This document shows positions 9,400 through 19,310 of a DNA stretch of 64,000 nt, in pieces (the first letter of the stretch is position 1; each line of letters starts with the position of its first letter). This DNA is from Ascarosepion bandense (taxonomy: Eukaryota > Mollusca > Cephalopoda > Sepiida > Sepiidae), in contig JBBBDQ010000913.1 of the NCBI GenBank assembly GCA_037127315.1, positions 1,677,501-1,741,500 of the forward strand. The letters run 5' to 3'. A program made the position numbers and the translations under genes. Under the pieces are notes generated by a model that did not search any database, was not told the DNA's origin, and saw only the letters and a list, made by a program, of their open reading frames with translations.

Positions 9400-9979
9400 G
9401 AAATGGTAGCGAAAAGATGGAAGGAAAAAAATTAAAAGAAAAACTAAATGAATGAATGAATGGAGGAAGGAAGGAAGGAAGGAAGGAAGGAAGGAAGGAA
9501 GGAAGGAAGGAAGGTAACTGAAAGTGAAAAGGAAGACAGGATGAAATAAAGCAAGAAAGAATTTAACGATATAATGAAGGAAGGAATGAAGGAAAAAATT
9601 AAAAACGAGATAGAAAGAAAAAAATTAGAACGTGAAATGGAAGGAATATAGGAAGGAAATTAAACGCGATAATGAAGGAAGGAATAAAGGAAAGAATTAA
9701 AAACAGAGCGAAAATAAAGAAAACAAGAGTGAAAGAAATTAAAAGGGCAATGGAATGAATGAATATAGGAAGGAAATTAAAGGCAAAAAGAAAGAAAGGA
9801 TGAAAAGAATTGAAAGAAACAATTAAAATAGAAATGATAAGAATAAAAAACAAAGGAAGAAAATTAAAAGAAAATGAAGGAATGATGGAATGGTAGAAAT
9901 TAAAAGTGAAAATGTAAGAAAGAATCGAAGAAAGAAAACAAGGTTAAAGCAAAAAAGAAGAAAGAAATGATGGTAAAAA
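9400..9979. repeat. Polypurine domain, part 1
   Basis: Plus strand almost all A and G, with (GGAA)n at 9465-9515 and the degenerate phrase 'ggaaggaaattaaa' recurring. The ORFs on the minus strand (F/S/L-rich) are compositional. Confidence 0.85.
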
Positions 9980-10314
9980 TCTAAACCTATTTATAAATGG
10001 AACTTTGTCTGTCTGTGTGTGTGTGTGTCTGTTACCTATAGACTCCGATACGGCTGAACCGATTTTCTTGAAAATTTACACAGTTGTACTATAAGCGTCT
10101 GCGAGTGTTCTTAGCTAAGTTTTGTGTCGAGATACCCCCCAATAAATATCGAAAATCAATAATCGAAAAAATCAGGTTATAGACGGAGTGGTCCGATTTT
10201 AATCAAATTTGATACAAAGACATAAGAAACGATATTCAGAAGTTTCAAAGTTGTAGTTCTTACAATAGTGCAGAAAATCGATAATATATATATATATATA
10301 TTATCGATTTTCTG

Positions 10315-10350
<36 letters not shown>

Positions 10351-10718
10351 CAAGATATGTGTGTCTGTTTATCTGCCTGTATGTCTGTATTTTTTTCAGC
10401 CCTTTTATTTTAGTTTTGGCTTCGGGTTTGGCTCTAAGTAGGTATAATTGTAGTTCTGAGTCTCAGCCATGATACCATTTACTCAGAGGACTTATTTAGC
10501 CTTCAAAATTCAGTTTACGAAGAAAAAAACTTATTCGATATCGATACCAGAAAATCAAAATTTGACTTACATCCATTCATTTTTCTTTCAGTCTACGGTT
10601 TCGCTTTAACTATTGCTTTTTAGTCTCTCGTGCCAACGTCCAAAGAGTCTGAGCTCCAGGACCATGGATTTTTTTTAAAGCTTTCATTACACCCGAGGAA
10701 CACCGGACTATACTGCTA

Positions 10719-10766
<48 letters not shown>

Positions 10767-10886
10767 TATGTGCGATTGGTAAATAGTCGCAGTTATTTTA
10801 TTATTTCAAATATTCTTTAGGCTCCAGGACTATGGATTATTTTTAAAGCTTTCATTACACCCGAGGAACACCGGACTATACTGCTA

Positions 10887-10924
<38 letters not shown>

Positions 10925-11045
10925 TAGGTGCGATTGGTAAATAGTCGCAGTTATTTTATTATTTCAAATATTCTTTAGGCTCCAGGACTATGGATTATTT
11001 TTAAAGCTTTCATTACACCCGAGCAACGCCGGGCTATACTGCTAG
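9980..11045 (+). mobile_element. Non-autonomous Helitron
   Basis: Starts TCTAAACCTATTTATAAATG at 9980, a typical animal Helitron 5' end with the following 'gactccgatacggctgaacc' and 'gattttcttgaaaattt'. Ends CTAG at 11042-11045, 9 nt after the hairpin CCCGAGCAACGCCGGG. Flanks are A (9979) and T (11046), the A^T target expected for Helitrons. No Rep/helicase ORF is present. The 3' terminal segment is present three times (copies at about 10649, 10817 and 10978), each ending 'ctgctagta', with (TA)n between. An 18-bp inverted repeat around (TA)n lies at 10262-10319. Confidence 0.82.
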
Positions 11046-13390
11046 TAAAACATAAAACGAATGAACGAATGAAGAAATGAAGAATGGAAATTAAAAGCAA
11101 ATATGAAGGAAGGAAGGAAGGAAGGAAGGAAGAAAGGAAGGAAGATAGTTAAAAGCAAAATGAAAACAATGGAAGGATAAAATTAAAATAAAATATGAAT
11201 TAAAAGGGAAACAAATCGTTTACAAAATGAAGAAAGGAACAGAGGAAATAACTTAAACACAAAAAGAATGAATATTGAAAAAAATTAAAAAAGGAAGATA
11301 TAAAGTTTTGAAGGAAATCGATTAAAAGCGAAAATGAAGGAAACAAGGAATAAATGAGGAAAAGAAATATTTAAACGTGAAAATGAAGTCAGGAATGAAG
11401 GAAGGAAGAAAATTGAAAGAGAAAGCAAAAAAATGGAAATGAAACCAAGAATTTAAAAATGAAAATAAATGAAGGTAAAAAAGAGAAAAAAATAAAGAGA
11501 AAACCTATAAAGGAAGGATTGAAATTAAATGCTAATATGAAGGAAAGACTTGACGAAGAAAATTGCAAGTGAAATGAAAGGAACGAAAAAATGAAAGCGA
11601 GTATAATGGAAAGAAGGAATGACTAAAAAACGAATGGAAATTATTTAAAAGCGAAAATGAAGGAAGTTAGTACTGAAAGAAGGAAATTAAAAGCGAAAGA
11701 GATGAAAGCAATGAAGGAAAGATAGAATTAAGAGTGGAAGTAAATGAAAAATAAAAATGACAGAAAGAAATTTTGAGTGAAGAAATGATAGAATGAAATT
11801 AAAAGCTAAAAGGTTAAAATAGAAAATGAAGAAAATATTTAAAATCAAAAATGAAAGAAGGAATGAAGTAAAAAATTAAAAGAGAAATAGGAGGAATAAG
11901 AAATGAGGGAAGGAAAGTAAAATCGGAAATGAAGGAACGAATGAAAGAAGGAAGAAAATTAAAAGCGAAAAGGAAGGAAGGAAGGAATGAAAGAAGGAAA
12001 AGAAAGGTTTGAAAAATGGGGAATGAAGAAAGAAAGATATTCAAAAGTAAAAATGAAGGAAGAAATGCAGGAATTATGAAAATGAATAATGAAAATGAAT
12101 GAAATAATGAAGTACGGAAAGAAATTAAAAGCGATTATGAAGGAAGGAATGAAGGAAAAATTTAAAAGTGAAAATGAAAGAAGAAATGAATGAACAAAAG
12201 AAGTTAATAGTAAAATATAGGTAGAAAATGAAGGATGCATAATAAAAGCGAAATGAAAGAAAGAATGAAGACAGAAAGAAATTGAAAATTAAATTTAAAG
12301 AATTACGGAAGAAAGGAAGAAATGAAAGCATTTAAAACAAAAAGGAAAGAAGGAAGAAATGAAATTAAAAGCGAAAAGAGAAGGTAGGAACGAATAATTG
12401 AATGAAATTAAAAATTTATATTGAAAAAATTTCGGAAGCAAATGAAAAGCGAAAAGGAAGGAATTAAGCGAAAAATCAAGAAGAATAAAGAAATAAAAGA
12501 AATTAAAAACGAAAAAGAAGGATAGAATTAAATGCGAAAACGAAGGAAAGAAGGAAAGAAGGAAGGAAGGAAATTAAAAGCGAAAACGGAAGTATGTTAA
12601 GAATGAATAAAGAGAAGAATTTATAAATGCAAAAAAATGATGTATTGAAAAAGGAAGGAAATTAAAAGCGAAAATGCAAAAAGAGATGACGAATGAAGTG
12701 AGAAATAAGGAAAGAAAGAATGAATTAAATTAAAGGAAAAAAGAAGGAAGTAAAGAATTAAGAAATCAAGAAAGAAGTTAATTTAAAAGCGAAAATGAAT
12801 GAAGGAAAAAATTAGAAGTCACATGAAGGAAGGAATTAAAGAAGGTTATTAAAATCATGAAGGCGGGAAGGAGTGAAGAAAAGGATTTAAAAACGAAAAA
12901 GGAAGGCATGAAGCGAGGAAATTTAGGAAAAGTTAGGAAAAACGGAAATAAGAAAAAAGAAAGGGAAGAATTTAAAAACAAAAAGGAAGGAAGTTGAAAA
13001 GGCAGGAAGGAATTAAGAAAAATAAAGCAGAGAGGAATGAAGGAAGGATATTAAAAGAAATACTAAAGGAAGGATTGAATGCAGAAAACTAAAAAGAAAT
13101 GTAAGGAAGGAAGGAAGGAAGGAAGGAAGGAAGGAAGGAAGGAAATTAGAAGGTAAATAAAAGGAAGGAATAAATGTAAAACCGGAAGAAAGATAAGAGT
13201 TTACAAACAAAAGTTAATGAATAAATGAATGAATAAATGAATGAATAAATGAAGAAGGAAAATAAAACAGTGGATGGATTGCACCAGAAGAAAGAATATC
13301 AAAAGCAAAAAGAAGGAAGAATGGAAGAAGAATTAAAATCGAAATGTTAGAAAGAAAGAAATGAAAAAAATTTTACCAATCTTCTCACTT
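11046..13390. repeat. Polypurine domain, part 2
   Basis: About 2.3 kb in which the plus strand is overwhelmingly A/G. The degenerate phrase 'aattaaaagcgaaaatgaag' recurs dozens of times at irregular 30-50 nt spacing, with (GGAA)n blocks at 11105-11150 and 13105-13145 and 'gaatgaataaat' repeats near 13220. No start-to-stop ORF of interest. Confidence 0.85.
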
Positions 13391-13394
13391 TTCT

Positions 13395-13600
13395 TTTTTC
13401 AATTGGAGTAGATAGATCTATCTATCGCCCGGTTCACACGCCACCCACGTCTATTGAACAGGTTAAGAGGCTCATCCCTTGTTCCCTGTTTAGGATGTGG
13501 TTTCCTGGCTTTCTCTTTTCCAATCTTTTCAATATTACGTAGCCCCTTGCACATCAGTGGCGTTACCGCCTTGCTCGTGATGATACGATTAAAAAAAAAA
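13395..13600 (+). mobile_element. SINE-3, single body unit
   Basis: From 'caattggagtagatagatc' to 'gatgatacgattaaaaaaaa'. One body unit plus the LINE-like tail ('acgtagccccttgcacatca', 'gcgttaccgccttgctcg') and A-tail, inserted in the polypurine domain. Confidence 0.85.
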
Positions 13601-13850
13601 ATGAAGGAACCAAAGAATGAAGAAACTGAGGAGGTAAAGAATTTAAGAACGAAAATGACTGAAGGAATCAAGGAAAGGAATTAATGCGAAAAAGAAGGAA
13701 AAATGGAATGAATGAAGGAAATTAAAGGCGAAATGGAAGGAATGAAAGAAGTAAGTTAAAAACGAATAGGAAGAATGGAAGGAACGAAGAAAGGAATGAA
13801 ATTAAAATCGAAAATAGAAGAAGTAATGAAAGATGGATGGAAATTATTCC
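13601..13850. repeat. Polypurine domain, part 3
   Basis: Continues the A/G-rich phrase beyond the SINE-3. 13851-13940 is ordinary sequence. Confidence 0.8.
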
Positions 13851-13939
13851 TGAAACACTAACCATCAATTAAAGTTACAACACCGCTAATCATGAGTATA
13901 TCAGAGCCGATTTTAAAAAATATCAAAAAAGTAAGAAAA

Positions 13940-14277
13940 TTGGATAGACTAAACTATCGCTCGGTTCACAATCCACCCATGTCTATTGAACAGGTGAAGA
14001 GGCTCATCTCTTGTTCCCTGTTTAGGATGTGGTTTCCGGCTTTCTCTTTTCCAATCTTTTCAATCTTTTCTTTTTTCTTTTTTTTTCAATTGGAGTAGAT
14101 AGACTAAACTATCGCCCGTTTCATACTCCAGCCATGTCTATTGAACAGGTGTAGAGGCTCATCCCTTGTTCCCTGTTTAGGATGTGGTTTCCGGCTTTCT
14201 CTTTTCCAATCTATTCACTCTTACGGAGCCTCCTGCACATCAGTGACGTTACCGCACTTGCTCAGTGTGATATGATT

Positions 14278-14318
<41 letters not shown>
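13940..14318 (+). mobile_element. SINE-3, two body units, A-tail replaced by (TA)n
   Basis: Two ~140-bp body iterations ('aactatcgctcggttcac' and 'aactatcgcccgtttcat'), then the tail 'acggagcctcctgcacatca' and 'gatatgattaaa'. It then runs directly into (TA)n (14280-14318), as if the A-rich tail seeded the microsatellite. Confidence 0.8.
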
Positions 14319-14322
<4 letters not shown>

Positions 14323-14465
14323 CTTTATTTGAAATATATTTCATGCAGGAACTTCAAACTGAGAACTTTAAGTTAACATTAATAGGAACTGAAAATATAT
14401 TATTTAGGTAAGAAAATCAAGTACTGAAGGTTTAATTAAATTGTAATTAAATTGACGTCATTTGC

Positions 14466-14567
14466 GTTGTGGTGCATGTGATATCGGTTTGGAACGAGAA
14501 AACGGGGAGCCGAGTTCGAATTCCAGCTGAATTCATTGCATTCACTTACACGCAAATACTGTTTGAG
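14466..14567 (+). mobile_element. SINE-1 head, 3' truncated
   Basis: tRNA-like head and first body block ('gttgtggtgcatgtgatatc', 'gttcgaattccagctgaatt', 'cacttacacgcaaatact'), then abrupt change to unrelated sequence. Confidence 0.75.
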
Positions 14568-14875
14568 TTTTGTTTAACGGCCTATCAACCTCTGCGGATT
14601 ATTTAATACCAAAAAGGTAGGGTTTTAAGGTACCTTTTTTATAATATTCGCTTAAAGTGAAAAAGATGGTTTAGTCAGTTTTTATTGAAATTTTTTGTTT
14701 TTATTTTTCTTTATTTTAGAAAAGTGAAAATGTCTTCTAGTTTTGTATTAAAAATGTTTTGCACAGAATAATTTTTTTCCTTCAAAAATTTGTGGCAATA
14801 ATTTATTTTTTCTTCACAAATGTATATATTTTTATAAAAGTTTATTTTTATACTTTCATTTTTTTGGAGGGGGTA
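14568..14875. other. Unassigned
   Basis: AT-rich. Begins 'gttttgtttaacggcctatc', which has a weak resemblance to 22885-22905. Confidence 0.4.
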
Positions 14876-15035
14876 ACTATTTACCGATAGCTGGGACCCT
14901 AACAGGTGCTACCACTCCAGTTCAGAGTGGACCTGGGAACAGCAGCAATTAAGAGGTAGTTCCGTGCTCCTTACAGCCTCCCAATTAGAAGCCTTGCTGC
15001 CGGACGCAATTTACCGTCATACCCAGGACCCAAAG
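14876..15035. other. GC-richer unidentified block
   Basis: Stands out from the AT-rich surroundings. Holds a hairpin CCACTC/GAGTGG (around 14920-14930) and 'cctgggaacagcagcaatta', 'cttgctgccggacgcaattt'. It contains no long ORF. I do not recognise it; it may be a repeat end or a structured RNA. Confidence 0.4.
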
Positions 15036-15059
15036 AAAATATTTTAAAATTGATAAGTT

Positions 15060-15340
15060 CGGAATGAAAGAAGGAAAATTAGAAGATAATTATAAGACTA
15101 GATATGAGAAAGAATGAATGTTGGATAAAAAATATAGGAATGAAGAAATTAATAAAGGAAGATGGAAATATTGACAAACCATGCAATACTGGCGTTTAAT
15201 GAAAGTAAAGACGAATCATTATAAGAATGAAATAAAGGAAGGAAAAGAGAGAAGGAAAGAAGGAAATTCAAAGCAAAAAAAAAAATGGGAGGAAGGAAGG
15301 AAGGAAGGAAGGAATATTTAAAAGTGTAAAAGAAGAAAGA
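15060..15340. repeat. Polypurine domain, part 4
   Basis: A/G-rich plus strand with (GGAA)n at 15290-15315. Confidence 0.75.
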
Positions 15341-15529
15341 GCAAATATTTTCCTCAAAGTGATCAGTGAATACAGATGAAATCCATTTTACCAATATTTA
15401 TTAAAACCTATACGTAAAAATTGTCAGAATCACACAGTTACAAATGATATAACTTGGTACTCATATAAAGCGTTGATTTGCGCATTTGTTGGTATCCTAA
15501 AAACAAGATTTTGCTAGCATGAAGTCACA

Positions 15530-15670
15530 AGTCATCATGACTGAGGGGCTAAGTGTTCTGGCCTTGTTGAGACTGTTGTGCACGCTAGATAACACAGGAT
15601 TTCTCAGAAACTGTAACTAATGTCTGCAGTATAAACCAGAGGTGGGCTCTGGGTTTTGAAGAAATTAAAA
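15530..15670 (+). repeat. Dispersed repeat R-a, copy 1
   Basis: Shares 'cacgctagataac', 'aactgtaactaatgtctgc' and 'ttgtgcctg' in the same order with 18695-18850. No coding sign. 15341-15529 and 15671-15772 show nothing recognised. Confidence 0.6.
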
Positions 15671-15780
15671 TTGTGCCTGGGTAAGCGTATGCAACGGGGA
15701 ATAGCTACCTGTCATAGCAGTCTGACATCTTTGGATAAATGTTGCCAGTGATAAGAATCTCCGTTTGAAGTTGTCTAGTA

Positions 15781-15902
15781 CAGTGCTTCTCAAACTATCT
15801 GATGTGGCTTACCGGTAGTTTTTTTTTTCAATGTCGCAGGGACCGGCAAGCAAAGCAAGCCAATCCAGCTGAATAAGAGGTGGTGGGGACTGTGAACTCC
15901 GG

Positions 15903-15933
<31 letters not shown>

Positions 15934-16585
15934 TGAGATATGTACTATTTCAGGGACATTTTGAGACTATCTGTAATAAACATGAGGACATGATATCTTG
16001 TTCATTCTAAGGGCACTCATCATTGACGTAACAAGTCTTCCCAGTGTGCCATTGACCGGCACCATATTTGTGCTATATTAGTTATGGCCACTGGTTTCGA
16101 GGGTATATATTTTTAAAAATCCAGAAAAAATATTTAAAATTAATATTAATACTTCGTACGCAATTTGAATTTAATAACAGGCATCAATCCTTTAAAAAAT
16201 AGACAAACAGTAAAACAAAATATTAATTTAAATTAATGTAAGACGTATTTAAAATATATGATATGTATATATCATGGATATATGAATGGAACAAAGTCTG
16301 ATGCGTATTCAGTTCACTGTTTTGCTGTTCATTATATCGCATTCGTTAGTTGGATAGCAATAACTTTTAACATGAGTGAGTAAATGAACAATGTAGCCAT
16401 AATAATATAAAACTAAAATGAAAAAAAACCCCCAAAAAACACGAAAACGCGTCCAATATCCTGGCAGTCTCTCGTGGCATAGAGTATTACTATTATTTCT
16501 TTCTTTTCTGGAAAATCTCCGCGTACCGGCAGACGATGGCTCGAGTACCGGTGACGGTACGCGTACCACACTTTGAGTAGCACTG
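15781..16585. mobile_element. Non-autonomous hAT element
   Basis: Imperfect TIRs CAGTGCTTCTCAAACT (15781) and its counterpart AGTAGCACTG (ending 16585), the CAGTG...CACTG form typical of hAT. Flanking 8-bp duplication gtctagta (15773-15780) / ctctagta (16586-16593), 7 of 8 matching. Subterminal ACCGG motifs lie on both sides and a GGTACGCGTACC palindrome is near the right end. No transposase ORF. (TTTA)n at about 15903-15935. Confidence 0.85.
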
Positions 16586-16615
16586 CTCTAGTAGATCAGA
16601 TTTCCATATTACATC

Positions 16616-16912
16616 CATTTTGTCTATATATCTGAGATGAGGTAGTATTTAGAGTATTTACATTATTATATTGTCCTCATCGTTGTTGCCATTCGTACGA
16701 CGTTTCGGCCGTTTTACGCTTAGGCCTTCTTCAGGTCCTAGGAATTTCGAAACAAACACCTTTTTACAATCACTGGGGTATACGAACTCCATTCCTTACG
16801 TAGCAGTGCCTCTTCTGGAAGTCATGAGTTATCTCCCTCTAACCCTGTAAGATACTTGTTCACTAATGCTGTAGCCTGGTATTCAACTCACAACTCTTTT
16901 GAGTCAAGTCAC
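16616..16912 (-). mobile_element. SINE-2, head-truncated
   Basis: Minus strand carries the tail ('ctgaagaaggcctaagcgta', 'cgaaacgtcgtacgaatgg'), the mid block 'gagggagataactcatgact' and most of the tRNA-like head, ending 'ctgtgacttgactcaaaag' at the junction with SINE-1. Confidence 0.75.
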
Positions 16913-17150
16913 AGGCCGAGTTGAATTTCTTGCATTCACTTACGCACAAATGCCCTTGGAAAATGTATTAATCCGTCTCTTCCATCCAGTTATGGGTTCA
17001 ATAAGAGGACAGATTGGGTTCTATAGCCTTGGCTGGCAACAAGTCTACTGCAGAAAGCGGAATAATCTTCTGCCCAGTCAGTCATGTCTCTTCCGAGACA
17101 TGATCGCCCAAAGCGTGTATCACGTATGGCACTTAACCGACTGACTGATG
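16913..17150 (+). mobile_element. SINE-1, lacking most of its tRNA head
   Basis: Begins 'gccgagttgaatttcttgca', i.e. the SINE-1 head is missing including box B, then the full body and ACTG tail. Fused head-to-head with SINE-2. Confidence 0.75.
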
Positions 17151-17154
17151 CAGG

Positions 17155-17645
17155 AACTACCCAACGTCTATATCCACTAAAATAATGTCTATATCACAGC
17201 TTCTGCTTCGATGAACTTAGCTCACTGGTGCCCCCAATATATGAATTGATTCTAGCCTAAAGATTAGCAACTAGATCCCACCCTTTTACTATGAAACCAA
17301 TAAAATATAAACGCAAATTCTACTCCATCAGCTTCTTTTCTCGCATTTCTTGCCTGTGGAATGCTCTTCCGTTTACTTGCTTCCCCGACAGCTGCAATCC
17401 CGAATGTAAAGTCAATAGTCATCTCTTATCTTACTAACCTGCATCCTCTCTCTTATGCTTCTTTCTCCGTTTACTCCACTCTCCTCAGTATTCTCATCCT
17501 TCTCTTACCCTCTTCCTGACACCCCCTATAACCTGTTACTCTTTCTCATAATTGTCTTCCTATGTAACCCCTGCACAACAGTGGCAGCAAAATGCCTTAC
17601 TTGGAGTGATACGATTATACAAAAAAAAAAAAAAAAAAAAGAGTT
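17155..17645 (+). pseudogene. CR1-like LINE 3' end
   Basis: Translates in pieces to DELSSLVPP, RLATRSHPFTMKPIK and FYSISFFSRISCLWNALPF, ending in a 3' UTR and 'gagtgatacgattatac' plus a 20-A tail. Same family as 32361-32935 and 53030-53865. It is 5' truncated with internal stops. Confidence 0.8.
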
Positions 17646-17654
17646 CGGTTCTAA

Positions 17655-17745
17655 ATTCCAAGCACCTGAAGAAGGCCGGGGCATAAAACGGCCGAAACGT
17701 CCTACAAAGTTTAGGACAATAGTCTGAATAATTAAATACTGTACA
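17655..17745 (+). mobile_element. SINE-2 tail variant
   Basis: 'cacctgaagaaggccggggc', 'aaacggccgaaacgtcctac', then 'ttaaatactgta'. Only the ribozyme-like tail part is present. Confidence 0.6.
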
Positions 17746-17885
17746 TCCATTTTTTCACTGCAACTCAGAATTTAACGAATTTTCACATCCTTTTCGGTAG
17801 AATTTGTATGTAAAAGATTCGACACATTTTATTGATTCATCTGAGACAGTTTATATTGTCCTTTGCTGGTTGAAGATTATGAATT

Positions 17886-18007
17886 CTTTTTAGGGGCACT
17901 GAGTCTGTGATACCAGTTCTTCAAAATGGCAGTGAATGCTGGACAATATCATCAAAGATTAAGGAAACACTTGAAGCAATTGAAATGTGATTCTAAAGAA
18001 GCCTGCC
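17886..18007 (+). mobile_element. RTE-like LINE fragment
   Basis: 'ttcaaaatggcagtgaatgc' through 'gaagcctgccggatat' is a partial second copy of 18210-18315. Pal-2 is inserted at the 'ccggatat' break. Confidence 0.7.
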
Positions 18008-18075
18008 GGATATAAAGTGGGGGATCAATTCCATATTACAATCAATATATAGACTAATCCCTCACTTTGTGGTCA
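18008..18075. repeat. Pal-2 palindromic element
   Basis: 'aagtgggggatcaattcc' and 'gactaatccctcacttt' form imperfect inverted ends; the middle is 'attacaatcaatatata'. A close copy lies at 56855-56925; related to Pal-1. Confidence 0.75.
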
Positions 18076-18640
18076 GAGCAGTTTCTATACATTTATATTC
18101 CTGAGATCCAAAAGCAAAAGGATGCATTCCAGAAGCTGAGTAAAGTATTAAAAGACAGGAAAATTTCGCTAGAAACAAAGAAGAGAGTACTGGATTGCTA
18201 TGTGTTGTCAGTTCTTCAATATGGCAGTGAATGCTGGACAATATCATCAAAGATTAAGGAAAAACTTGATGCAATTGCAATGTGGTTCTACAGAAGGATG
18301 CTGCGAATATCATGGATCGAGCATGCGAGCAATGATGAGGTTTGGAAGGGATGGAAATGAAAAGGAAATTAATACTGAGTATCAGGAAGAGACAACTAAA
18401 GTTCCTGGGATATGCGATGAGAAAGGAGGGCTTTGAGACCCTGATATTAACAGGTCAGATATAGGGGAAAAGAGGCAGGGTAGAGCAGTGAATAATATAT
18501 TAGAAGGGCCTGAGTAGGTTGATGACAGAACGGGGTTGCGTGGTGTAACAGAAGAAAGTGTTGTAAGAGATACCAGGGATAGGGAGACGTGGAAAGCTAT
18601 GGTCGCCTACGTCCTGAAAGAAAAAGGCACATAAAAGAAG
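18076..18640 (+). pseudogene. RTE-like LINE ORF C-terminal relic
   Basis: The first frame encodes AFQKLSKVLKDRKISLETKK and SVLQYGSECWT up to 18360. Further frames continue with the segment ending near 'atggtcgcctacgtcctgaa' (18600). One or more frameshifts near 18345-18440. Same region as 20771-21500. Confidence 0.8.
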
Positions 18641-18694
18641 AAAAAGAGTTTAACATCGATGTAGAGGAACTGTTGCATTGGTAAGTATTGACCA

Positions 18695-18850
18695 CCACTA
18701 GTGCGAGAAAAGAAACTGTGACTGAGCGTTGGAACGTCCTGGCCATGCTCTGTCTGTTATTCACGCTAGATAACGCATTTTTACCAGAAAATATAACTAA
18801 AGTCCGCTCAGCATAGTTGCATAATAAATCACAAGTACACTTTGAACTAA
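18695..18850 (+). repeat. Dispersed repeat R-a, copy 2
   Basis: Aligns with 15530-15670 ('cacgctagataacgcat', 'ataactaaagtccgctc', 'aaatgtgcctgagaag'). Confidence 0.6.
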
Positions 18851-18974
18851 CACAAATGTGCCTGAGAAGACAACTGCCATGAGGATTAGCCAGCCGCTTT
18901 AGTAAACAGGAATCCATGGATACAAGTAGACAAACATGCAATACAGTATTTACATTATTCAGACAATCGTCCTC

Positions 18975-19310
18975 ATCTTAAGAACTAATGGCCTATTGGT
19001 TAGTTGCTGTGACTTGACACAGAATTATGAGTTCAATACCAGGCTACAGCAGTAGTGAAAAGTAACTTACAGAGTTAGAGGGAGATAACTCATGACTACC
19101 AAAAGAGGCACTACTACGCAAAAATGGAGTTCATATATCTGAGTAAATGTAATAAACTTTTCGGTTCGAAATGCCTAGCATTTGAGGAAGGCCGGAGCGT
19201 ACAACGACCGAAACGTCGTACAAATGACAACAAAGATGAGAATAAGAGTCCGAATAATGTAAATACTGTAAATACTACCTTATCTCAGAAATATTGACAA
19301 ATAGAATGAT
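18975..19310 (+). mobile_element. SINE-2, full length
   Basis: tRNA-like head with near-box A 'tggcctattgg' and box B 'gttcaatacc' (fits GWTCRANNC), then 'gagggagataactcatgact'. The tail has CTGA/GGAAGGCC...CGACCGAAACGTCG. Downstream its tail is amplified into the 108-bp array. Confidence 0.8.

Noticed and set aside
9599..13210. Several Phe/Ser/Leu-rich minus-strand ORFs resembling membrane proteins
   Set aside because: Caused by the polypurine plus strand; hydrophobic composition comes from TTT/TCC/CTT codons, not from a protein.
19190..19230. SINE-2 tail CTGAAGA-GGCC...GGCC-GAAACGTCG as a hammerhead
   Set aside because: Resembles the core with an extra base, but no stem I pairing was found and the best copy has GAGGAAG instead of CTGAAGA.
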